A program made the position numbers and the translations under genes. The notes beneath the pieces are model-generated. The model ran no database searches. It was not told the DNA's origin and was given only the letters and a program-made list of their open reading frames with translations. Source: Lewinellaceae bacterium (GTDB lineage: Bacteria > Bacteroidota > Bacteroidia > Chitinophagales > Saprospiraceae). Taken from it: 64,000 nucleotides of DNA. The stretch is from assembly GCA_016708875.1 (NCBI GenBank), contig JADJFA010000011.1, forward strand, positions 1 through 64,000, given 5' to 3'. Shown here in pieces: positions 19,188 through 27,334 of the stretch (position 1 is its first letter; each line of letters opens with the position of its first letter).

Positions 19188-19850
19188 ATGCTCTACATCG
19201 TCCCAACGCCCATCGGCAATCTCGAAGACATCACCCTCCGCGCCATCCGGGTGCTGAAGGAAGTCACGGTCGTGCTGGCGGAGGACACCCGTACGAGCCG
19301 CCGATTACTTGATCATTACGAGATAAAAACGCATCTCCGCGCTTTTCATGCCCACAACGAACACGCCAAAGTGGAGCATGTGGTAGACGAACTGGCTTCA
19401 GGTGTAACGATGGCACTCATCTCTGACGCTGGCACGCCGGGAATCTCGGATCCAGGATTTTTGCTGGCACGTGCCTGTCATCGCCGGGGTATTCGGGTGG
19501 AATGCTTGCCCGGCGCAACGGCGTTTGTACCTGCATTGGTAGCCAGTGGTTTACCATGCGATACCTTTCACTTCGAGGGTTTTTTGCCCCACAAAAAAGG
19601 CCGCCAAACCCGGTTGAAATACCTTTCAGCATTGCCACACACCTTTGTGCTTTATGAATCGCCATTTCGATTGGTGAAATGTCTGGAAGAACTCATCGCG
19701 CATTGCGGTGCAGAGCGGCAAGCCTGCGTAGCGCGGGAACTCAGTAAAAAATTTGAAGAGGTAAAAACGGCTCCGCTTTCAGAATTGCTCGTGCACTATA
19801 CTTCAAAAGAGGTGAAGGGAGAGATTGTGGTGGTGGTGAGCGGAGCCTGA
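19188..19850 (+). CDS. rsmI: 16S rRNA (cytidine1402-2'-O)-methyltransferase RsmI
   Basis: Intact 220-residue tetrapyrrole-methylase-fold enzyme that 2'-O-methylates C1402 of 16S rRNA in the P site. Hallmarks are MLYIVPTPIGNLEDITLRAI, AEDTRTSRRLLDHY, ALISDAGTPGISDPG, LPGATAFVPALVASGLP, FVLYESPFRL and ACVARELSKKFEEV. Convergent with sbcC. Confidence 0.96.
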   Translation: MLYIVPTPIGNLEDITLRAIRVLKEVTVVLAEDTRTSRRLLDHYEIKTHLRAFHAHNEHAKVEHVVDELASGVTMALISDAGTPGISDPGFLLARACHRRGIRVECLPGATAFVPALVASGLPCDTFHFEGFLPHKKGRQTRLKYLSALPHTFVLYESPFRLVKCLEELIAHCGAERQACVARELSKKFEEVKTAPLSELLVHYTSKEVKGEIVVVVSGA

Positions 19851-20001
19851 AAATGTCCAATATCCAACAAGGAATTTCCAATGTCCAAATAGGCTCCGGG
19901 CTTTGATTCTGCTTTGGGTCAATGTTTTTAAATTCAACATGCGTGGCCAAGCACTGCCCCCACTTGGACATTGGACATTCCTTGTTGGACATTGGACATT
20001 T
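19851..20001. repeat. 40-bp-arm inverted repeat, stop-to-stop between rsmI and sbcC
   Basis: Arms 19851-19890 and 19962-20001 match with three mismatches in 40 bp. They consist of iterated words ATTGGACATT / AATGTCCAAT. The left arm begins immediately after the rsmI stop (19850) and the right arm ends one base before the sbcC stop (20003), so the repeat spans the whole spacer. Confidence 0.9.
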
Positions 20002-20002
20002 C

Positions 20003-22407
20003 TCAGCGCCACACCGCCGTACTCCCCTCCGCCGCGAACTGCACTTCCAGCAAATGCGGAAAAAAATCCTTCAAACTATCAATGTGCGATACGATGTAAA
20101 TCTGCCTGAACTGCTCCTGCAAATAGTTGAGTGCCAGCATCATTTCCATTCGTCGCTCCTCGTCCTGGCTGCCGAAAATCTCGTCGAAGGCGAGGAATTC
20201 CAATTGTTGTCCTGAGCCGCTCAGCTCCATGATGGCTTTTGTGATGGCGATTCGCAAACAGAAATTAGCGAGGTCCACCTCTCCCCCACTAAACCGCTCA
20301 ATGGGATAAAACACCCCGCCGTCGGTGATGGCAAAATCAAAATTCTCATCCACGCGGATACCCTCGTATTTTCCCTTTGTGATCCGACTGAACAAGTCGC
20401 TGGCCTCACGCGAGATGCCGGGACTGATTTTTTCCAATATTTCTGTTTTGAAAAGGCCGAGCATTTCGGTGAGCCTTCGGAGTAGTTCTACCTCTTCAAG
20501 TTTGTCACTGATCTGGGCAAGGATACGCTCGTTGTTGCGGAGTCTTTCCGTTGATTTGGATTGTTCGTTCAGGAGTTCGAGGCCGGTTTTTTCCAAGGCT
20601 CGAAAGGTCTCTGTTTGTGCCTGAAACGCTTCGGTAAAATTGGCAACTGCTTGTTTAGCAAGGTTGTACGCATCCTCGTCGTAGCCAATGGTGGCAAGTT
20701 CCGCTGTCAACGCGGCGATTTTTTGAAGGGCATCTGAAATCCCGGATTCAGCATTTTTTAATGCGGAAAGGGTGGCTGGAAGTTCACGAGTAAGGTAGTT
20801 TTCTTGCGATAAAAACTCGCGATAACGCGGCTCCATTGCCGTGAGTTTTGCTTTTAATCCGAGATAGGCGGCCTCGTCAAAATTGACTTCGCCAATTTCA
20901 CGAAGGATAGTTTCATCCGCCGTTAAACGAGCCTCCAGTAGTCGCTGCTGGCTTTCTTCAGAAGACTGCTGGCGGACAATTTCTGCCAGCCGTGTTTGTT
21001 CCTGGAGCAGTTTGCCTACTTCGTTGCGTACAGCATCCTGTTGTTCTCGCAGTACTTTTCCTGCTTCCACCACTTCCTTTTTCTGAACGTCAAAATCTTG
21101 CAACTGCTTGGTTTGGAGCGAGTTGATTTCATTGCTTAGTTCTGCTAAGGCACGGTCATAACCATCGAATAATGGCTGAAGACAGGTAGGGCAATTGCCT
21201 TCATTTCCCAAAGCGCGCAGGCTTTCCAACTTCTGCTCTCGCTCGCGTATACCCGACTGTATGCCGCCGATTTGCTTTTCGATTTTGCGGTGATCCTCAA
21301 GTTTGGCTTTGATCTCTAATTCCAAATCGGCAATGATTTTCTGCTTTTCGTTTAGGGCCATTTCCACGACTGATCGCCCTGCCAATTGCTCCGCCAAGGT
21401 TTTAATTTTCAAAATACTGACCCCTAACTGCTCTTTGGTCTCATTAATTTTTGCCAGCCGTGCTTCCCGGTTGATATGACGTGAACGCTCGTGCTCCAAT
21501 GTATCGAGCATTTTTTTGTCGGTTTCGTAGCCGGAAAACTCAACCCGCATTTCGTCCAATTTAGTTTTTTGCAGCTGCAATTCGCCTTCCTTTTTTCGCA
21601 GGTTTTCCTGCTGCAAAATCAGTCCAGTGCGTCGTTCTTCGGCTTGACCGAGTTCGTTGCGCAAAGCGCTGTGACGTTTGAACCGCGCTTCCTCCCGATC
21701 AAATTTTTCCTTTTCTGCACGGTGTTTCTCCTGAATGTCTTGAAGTATCTGCCGTTCCTTTTTTGTTGCTTGACTATTGGATTTCAATGCCTTTTCGCGA
21801 TCGGCCATCTCGTTTTTCAGGCTTTCCGTGGCTTCGTCGGAAAGGAGGTTCTGGCGTTGTCCAGCGGCTTGACTGCTGAGTTCACGCAAATCGGAATTCA
21901 CTCTGGTCTGCACATCGTCCAGCGTGTCAAGCCCGAGCATGCGGCGCACCATACGCTTGCGGGCCTCACCCGACGTGTCGGAAAGTTCAGAGAGTTCTTT
22001 TTGTCCCGAAAAAACGGATCGCTTGAAAGCATCGCGCTCCATGTGCAGCACTTTCACCAACTCGTCGTTCACAGGAGAGACGCCCTTGGCAATCAGCACA
22101 TCATTTTTGTAAAACTCGGCTCCAACTGCCAGGGCCTTGCCCCGAAACTCCCTTCGCACCCGATACACAATTTCCCCAATGCTGAAATCCAGCTGCAATT
22201 CCACCGTGGACTTCGGGTCAGCAAATGCCGAACGGACGTGGGCTTTGTTGCCTTCGTCGCGGCCAAAAGGCAGTACAAGATCGCCTCAAAAATGGTAGAT
22301 TTCCCTGCGCCGTTTTTGCCAATGATGCCGACCAGGCCTTCCCGGAATGCTAGTTCGAGGTGGCTGTATTGTTTGTAGTTGGAGAGGCGGAGGGTGTTGA
22401 GGATCAT
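20003..22407 (-). CDS. sbcC: SbcC/Rad50-type exonuclease ATPase subunit (one frameshift)
   Basis: About 801 residues. SMC-like ATPase that works with SbcD to cut DNA ends and hairpins. The N-terminus at 22407 (MILNTLRLSNYKQYSHLEL) leads to Walker A GIIGKNGAGKS. A shift near 22210 joins this to the rest. Long coiled coils flank the zinc hook CPTC (NCPTCLQPLFDGYD). The C-terminal lobe has the ABC signature FSGGEVDLANFCLRIA and Walker B LEFLAFDEIF, followed by YIVSHI. The ATG lies five bases from the PIN-toxin stop, so it is translated in one operon with sbcD and the toxin pair. Confidence 0.9.
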
Positions 22408-22411
22408 TTGA

Positions 22412-22857
22412 TCAGACCTTATGAACTTCAATAAAATTGGGGTGTAGATGGTCAAAGTCGTTGTCCGTCGTGATCAGCGGCAAATCCAGCAACAAAGCTG
22501 TTGCCGCAATCCATAAATCATTTTGCCCATGTTCCTCGACGAAAACCCGGCGGGGGTCTGAAAATCAGGGTGTTTGCCCTGGCTGTAAGCATCTATATCA
22601 GCATAAGCATCCATCAGCGGCGAACTTCCATCCACCGGAACGCTGGGGATGACTCCCAGGATGTTGAACAGCTTGTCCATTTTGGATTTTCCCCATGCCG
22701 ATTGTTTGGCAAAAGACAATAATTCGCCTTTGGAAACAGCAGAAATGTAGAGCGATTGCGCAGCATCAAACAAGTTGAAGATCAGTTGCACTTCTTCGCT
22801 TTTTTCACTGTTCCTAACCAGATGAACCAAGATATTGGTGTCGAGCAGGTAGTGCAT
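22412..22857 (-). CDS. PIN-domain ribonuclease toxin (one frameshift)
   Basis: About 148 residues when joined. VapC-like PIN nuclease: first acid in LLDTNILVHL, second in AVSKGELLSFA, and after a shift near 22540 NDLWIAATALLLDLPLITTD with the third and fourth acids. It ends FIEVHKV at 22412-22414. The start ATG overlaps the upstream antitoxin-like stop (TAATG), typical of a toxin-antitoxin pair. It probably cleaves RNA when not neutralised. Unusual in lying between sbcD and sbcC. Confidence 0.8.
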
Positions 22858-23174
22858 TATTTACGGAGGGAAGCAATGATAATCTCCGCGTTGGGTGCGT
22901 CGGCAAATAGTTCTTGAAGTGAACGAAGCATCGATTTGTCAAGGGCATATTGCTTGCGTAAAGTTTTCACATTACGACGATAATCAGGGTTCACTTTAGA
23001 AGGGAGGGGTTTCTTAAGATTGCTATTGTTAGAAATCGTAGCACTAGGAACACTGGCATCGGGTTGGGCATTTTTTAGCACATCCAAAAGCAATGAGATA
23101 AAAAAATCCCTATCTGATTGGGCTAACTCAACCAAGGCAGATTTGAGCATTTCTTTGGAAACGGCGTTGGTCAT
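22857..23174 (-). CDS. Putative antitoxin partner of the PIN toxin
   Basis: 105 residues, no recognised DNA-binding domain. Helical N-terminus MTNAVSKEMLKSALVELAQS and FFISLLLDVLKNA, a Ser/Asn/Pro linker, and a basic C-terminus (NPDYRRNVKTLRKQYAL...). Gene order and the one-base stop/start overlap with the toxin gene support the antitoxin role; no sequence family was recognised. Its own upstream spacer of 50 bp could allow local control. Confidence 0.6.
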   Translation of the reverse strand: MTNAVSKEMLKSALVELAQSDRDFFISLLLDVLKNAQPDASVPSATISNNSNLKKPLPSKVNPDYRRNVKTLRKQYALDKSMLRSLQELFADAPNAEIIIASLRK

Positions 23175-23224
23175 ATTGAAAAGTAAAAGTTCTTAGCTGA
23201 TTTTGAAACAAAAGTAAGGAAAAA

Positions 23225-24354
23225 TCAAATAAATTCTTCTCCAAAATACCGCTTCGATCTCTCCACCAATCTCTCCGCCATCCCCCCATCCTCAGGGTAT
23301 TTACTTCTCAAATAATCAGCAAAAACCTTGTCCAGGCTGTCAAACTGGTTGGCTTCAATGCCCTGAACAAAAGCGCGGTCGTTGAAGGTTTTCCGCTTTG
23401 GTATAATCTGAAATGCGTCGGGGAAAATTTGACGGAGGCGAAGGTTGCCGAGTTCAAGGGTTTGTTCCGGGCGGATGTCGTTGAATGTCAAAGAAATAAT
23501 GGCGTTGGCCGTGACATTTTTTCTTTGAAAATTTCCAATTCGGCCTCTAATTCTGGCACAGAAACTTCATGACAAGCATTTCGCTCCCAGCGCAGCCATG
23601 CCCGGGTCGGGATGGCTTCAAAAGTCACCTTACACGTATTATCAGGTTGAATATCAAGTGATAAAAATCCCTTTTCTGATCCTATCTCGGTATCACTAAA
23701 GCGCTCGGTACTGCCTGAGTACCAGGCACAATGATGTAAGCCAACGGCCTGACAGTCGTGCCAGTGGCCGAGTGACACATACTGGAATCCAGCCAGTTTC
23801 GTCTCAAATTCTGCCGGAAATACCTGTTCGCCGTATTCTTCCATCAGGTACCGTTTCCCGAGCGAGGTATGCAGCATGAGGATGTTGAATTTACCCGGTA
23901 CGGGCTCAAGTCGTTCCAACTCATTGAGCAGCAGGCGATTGTCGTTGATGTGCGGAACGCCGTGAATTGTCACGTTCCCAAATTCAACCGTTTCCCATTG
24001 TTCGCCAAAAATCGGGTAGACATGCTCAAGCGTGCGTAGTGCACGAAGTATTGGCGCATTGTAAATCGTCTTCGGGGTTTCGTGATTGCCCGAAATAATC
24101 ACGGTTGGAATGCTGGCTTGTCCAAGGCGTCGGAGTTGTTCCAGCCCGAAAGTGAGGGCGCGGTTGCTTGGGCTGGGCCGATGGAAAAAATCGCCCGAAT
24201 GGATAACAATATCGGGTTTTATACTCAAAATTCGATCTACCACACGCTCGAAAGCATCGTACACATCCTGTTCGCGGGCGTTGATGCCCTCATCTGTCAC
24301 ACGGTCGAAGGCTTGGTAGCCAAGGTGCGTATCTGAAAAATGAATGATTTTCAT
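23225..24354 (-). CDS. sbcD: SbcD/Mre11-type exonuclease (one frameshift)
   Basis: About 376 residues. Calcineurin-like phosphoesterase motifs: MKIIHFSDTHLG (I), IVIHSGDFFH (II), VIISGNHE (III), ILMLHTSL and GHWHDCQ (IV/V). Pairs with SbcC. Near 23515 a run of six T (A on the coding strand) needs one more base to continue from FKEK into NVTANAIISLTFND and then RPEQTLELGNLRL. The ATG at 24354 overlaps the DinB-like stop (ATGA), so translation is coupled. Confidence 0.9.
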
Positions 24355-24839
24355 TTTATACGAACGTATTTCATATAATCTGTGCTCGGCGGATCGGTCA
24401 ATCCGAAGTTTCGGGCCATGGTCACAATTTGCCCTCGGTGGTAGGTACTGTGATTCATGCAATGATGAATCATCTTAGACCGCGGGCGACTGTCTTCCGT
24501 ACCATTAAGCAGCTTGAACGTGCAAATTTCTTGAAAATCAGCGTCTGGCAAGGCATCCACATACGCGGCAAATTCTTCCGATTTTTTCAAAATCCCTTCA
24601 AAAATGTCTTCTACAGTACCGTCGAATCTTTGAAACAAAAATGTGGTAGGTGGAATAAGCTGCAAGCGTTCGAGCCAAATTTCCTCAGCTCCCCAGATGT
24701 GAAGCAGCGTATCCCGGATTGTGGGGAAACTAGAGGGCATTTCACGCCCCATCAGTTCCAATGGCTTGGTTTTTAGCCAGTTCACAATCTGAGTGTTGGC
24801 CCAAAGGTTGGATTTAGAATAGTCTTTGAAGGTTTTCAA
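24351..24839 (-). CDS. DinB-family protein
   Basis: 162-residue four-helix DinB/YfiT-like protein with the expected metal-binding histidines: TIRDTLLHIWGAE (residue about 47) and HHCMNHSTYHRGQIV (about 126-140). The family includes thiol-dependent transferases and damage-induced proteins; the substrate here is unknown. First gene of the dinB-sbcD-antitoxin-toxin-sbcC unit, with four-base overlap to sbcD. Confidence 0.85.
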   Translation of the reverse strand: MKTFKDYSKSNLWANTQIVNWLKTKPLELMGREMPSSFPTIRDTLLHIWGAEEIWLERLQLIPPTTFLFQRFDGTVEDIFEGILKKSEEFAAYVDALPDADFQEICTFKLLNGTEDSRPRSKMIHHCMNHSTYHRGQIVTMARNFGLTDPPSTDYMKYVRIK

Positions 24840-24841
24840 TT

Positions 24842-24916
24842 GGTAGGGATTGGATTGTCATTGGTGGATTGGTTATTGGTGGATTGGTGATTGGTGATTG
24901 GTGATTGGTGATTGGT
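24842..24916. repeat. Tandem GTGATTGG words upstream of dinB-like gene
   Basis: About ten near-tandem copies of ATTGGTG / GTGATTGG in 75 bp at the 5' side of the dinB-like gene. No long complementary arm is present. The same word occurs near 32250 and 43275, and its complement ACCAATCACC near 56298. Confidence 0.75.
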
Positions 24917-24966
24917 TGATACTAAAAATCAACGATTAAATAAAAAATGGCATGCTGACACCCTGA

Positions 24967-26214
24967 TCATTCCCGCGACAAAAGCGCTATATAGAACCCA
25001 TCAAACCCATCGTCCTGTGGCAGGATGCGGCGTTCTTCCAAAAGTTTGAAATCCTTACCTGCTTCGCTTGCCAAAAATTTTTCTACCTGTTGCTGATTTT
25101 CGGAGGGCAAAATACTGCAGGTGGCGTACACCATGCGACCTCCGGGCTTGGTAATGGCACTGTAGTTTTGAAGAATCTCCTGTTGGGTGGTACGAAGTTT
25201 CTCAATCTGTTCGGGTTGGAGTTTCCATTTCGCGTCAGGGTTGCGACGCAGAATGCCCAATCCGCTGCATGGCACGTCGAGCAACAGCCGGTCAGCGGAA
25301 CCATATAATCGCTTGATGGTCTTGCGGTTTTCGATGGGTCGTGTCTCGATGTTGGAGGCGCCTGCACGACGTGCACGGGCGCGGAGATCTTCCAGTTTCC
25401 AAGCCTGGGTGTCGAGCGCAATGAGGCTTCCCCGGTTCTCCATCAAGGCTGCAAGGTGTAGGGTTTTGCCGCCGCCGCCAGCACAGGCATCCACCACGCG
25501 CATCCCTGGCTGGGGGTCAAGCATAGGTGCGACAAGTTGGCTGCTATAATCCTGCATCTCGAACCAACCCTTTTTGAAAACGCTGGTTTGAAAAACATTT
25601 TTTCGGGCACTCAGCACCAGCGCGTCGGAGTTGGGTATTGCCCTGGTTTCGACTTTTTCTAACAAGAGTGCCTGTTGAAGTTCCAAAGGACTGGTGCGGA
25701 TGCGGTTGGTACGCAGTACGACTTGTGCCGGGCGGTTGAGCCAATGGAGCGTTTCGTCCCATTTGTCCGGGAGTTCGGATTTACCCAACTCATCTAGCCA
25801 ATCCGGAATGCTTTCTCGAATGGAACGTGGAAATTCTTGAGCAAGATTAGTATCGTTTGCGCCCTGCCATTTTTTTATTTTTACATAAAAGTCCTTGGTT
25901 TTCAAGCTTTTGAACTCTTGCCAATCAGGGAGCTCGATGTTTTTAAATGCTAAATGAACTCCAATGAGTTGCCAGAATTCAAGTTCGGTTTCGGGAGTTT
26001 TGCCCAATATTTCCTCATACAAGCGAAAATATCGCAGCACCTCATAGGTCGTTTCAGCAATAAAGGACCTGTCGCGACTGCCCGCCTTAGAGTTGCTGCG
26101 CAGTGCTTGCTCAATTACCTTATCTGCATAGCGATTTTCCTGAAAAATGGCGCGCAGGTTTTGCGCCACAACGCGTACGAGCAAGGGATGTAAAATAGAG
26201 GGAGGAGAGGACAT
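24967..26214 (-). CDS. RsmB/NOP2-family RNA (cytosine-5) methyltransferase
   Basis: About 415 residues from ATG 26214 (MSSPPSILHPLLVRVV). An N-terminal NusB-like helical domain is followed by the SAM-binding Rossmann fold with VVDACAGGGGKTLHLAALM. The two catalytic cysteines are in LLDVPCSGLGILRRNPD (motif IV) and MVYATCSILPSENQ (motif VI). It probably makes m5C in rRNA; the exact target cannot be read from the sequence. Confidence 0.9.
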   Translation of the reverse strand: MSSPPSILHPLLVRVVAQNLRAIFQENRYADKVIEQALRSNSKAGSRDRSFIAETTYEVLRYFRLYEEILGKTPETELEFWQLIGVHLAFKNIELPDWQEFKSLKTKDFYVKIKKWQGANDTNLAQEFPRSIRESIPDWLDELGKSELPDKWDETLHWLNRPAQVVLRTNRIRTSPLELQQALLLEKVETRAIPNSDALVLSARKNVFQTSVFKKGWFEMQDYSSQLVAPMLDPQPGMRVVDACAGGGGKTLHLAALMENRGSLIALDTQAWKLEDLRARARRAGASNIETRPIENRKTIKRLYGSADRLLLDVPCSGLGILRRNPDAKWKLQPEQIEKLRTTQQEILQNYSAITKPGGRMVYATCSILPSENQQQVEKFLASEAGKDFKLLEERRILPQDDGFDGFYIALLSRE

Positions 26215-26317
26215 GGGGCTAAGGTAAGGATAGTGTTCAGAAAAGTGAGGCACGTCTTGACTACCACGTTGATTATCAATGCTCCAATTTATCTGGAGCC
26301 AAACAATCCTGAAGGGC

Positions 26318-26446
26318 AAAAAAAAGTCCCCCTCCGAACGTTTTCGGAGAAGGACGTCATCAAAACACGCTTCATTTTAAACCTTTATCTTAGAGCCTTT
26401 CGGCTAATAATTCTTATTTAAAAGAAATAAGCGATATTATGCTTAT
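26318..26446 (-). ncRNA. Candidate small RNA with promoter-like box and intrinsic terminator
   Basis: On the minus strand TACCTTTG (26452-26459) is followed by about 128 nt containing three hairpins: AATAAGC...GCTTATT, TTAGCC-GAAA-GGCTCTAA with a GNRA loop, and a terminator (26326-26355) whose stem GTCCTTCTCCGAA is followed by eight T. No convincing ORF fits: the only short ATG frame runs through the terminator. The 26215-26572 spacer is otherwise empty. The -33 box is weak. It could instead be the 3' end of the DUF4290 transcript. Confidence 0.45.
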
Positions 26447-26674
26447 TTATGCAAAGGTAAATGGGTTTTTTGAAAAGCTTAGTGTTAGAAGCTTTAATTT
26501 TTTTAAAAAATTTATTCGAATTTGAAAACACGCTGATTATAAAGGAATTAAAATGGTTTCAAAAATGTAAAATCAGCGTTTTCGCCGCCTTCCACTGTTA
26601 TTGTTGTTGTTATTGCTCCTTCCTCCTCCGCCGCCACCGCCAGAACTTCCTCGATTGCGACCTCCGCGCCGCCT

Positions 26675-27307
26675 TCAACCACGGTCATTTCCACCTGCGT
26701 TACTGGTTCTGTTTCTGTTGTCCAGTTTGCCTACTCCGGCAGCCAGTTTATCCAGAGAATCGTGGCCTTCATGCAACAACAAAAGCCCATTGGAAAGAAT
26801 TTCAAGGTCTTCTTTTACAATATCATCGCTGACATAGTGTTCCTTGTTCCAGGTTTTATAGGCCAGTTTCATGTACGAAGCAATGACTTCCACAAAACCC
26901 TCCCTTTTGGGGCCTTCAGGCATTTCAATGGCTTTTTGGATAAGCGCATGGACGCTGTTGCCATAGTGCCGCATTCTGGTAGCTGTGGTAGGATAGCCAA
27001 GTGGCTGGGGTTTGGCGCGGTCTTCTTCCCGGCGGATAACTATACCTGAGGGGACATTCACCTCCAGTTCGTAGTTGGTGAGTGCAAAGACGTGATTCCA
27101 AAGTTTTTCACGGTAGTCGTCCATGTTACGGTTGCCCTGCGGGCCGAGCTGAATCATCAGACCGATGATGGATTCCACCGTTTTTTGCCTTTTTTGAGGC
27201 GATTCAATGGTCTTGGCGTGCAAGAGCATTTCTTGAATAGAGCGGCCGTACTCAGGGAATTGTATATCCGGGCGCTCAGTATTGTATTCTATATCTAGAT
27301 TATTCAT
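26675..27307 (-). CDS. DUF4290 protein; in-frame stop before a G/R/N-rich tail
   Basis: 210 residues from ATG 27307 (MNNLDIEYNTERPDIQFPEY GRSIQEM pattern), matching the conserved Bacteroidota DUF4290 family of unknown function. After the TGA at 26675-26677 the same frame continues open for 34 codons, coding RRRGGRNRGSS, a run of Gly and SNNNNNSGRRRKR, to a second TGA at 26573-26575. Members I recall have such low-complexity tails, so the first TGA may be a point error or a true nonsense change. It sits next to glmS on the same strand. Confidence 0.8.
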   Translation of the reverse strand: MNNLDIEYNTERPDIQFPEYGRSIQEMLLHAKTIESPQKRQKTVESIIGLMIQLGPQGNRNMDDYREKLWNHVFALTNYELEVNVPSGIVIRREEDRAKPQPLGYPTTATRMRHYGNSVHALIQKAIEMPEGPKREGFVEVIASYMKLAYKTWNKEHYVSDDIVKEDLEILSNGLLLLHEGHDSLDKLAAGVGKLDNRNRTSNAGGNDRG

Positions 27308-27334
27308 GTACTTAAGTTCGAAAAGGATCAACTA

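Noticed and set aside
21491..22378. 295-residue plus-strand open frame
   Set aside because: It is antisense to the sbcC coiled-coil and N-terminal region, whose Walker A and zinc hook are clear.
26310..26375. Small ORF starting MKRVLMTSF on the minus strand
   Set aside because: The frame passes through a strong terminator hairpin and T-run, so translation is unlikely.
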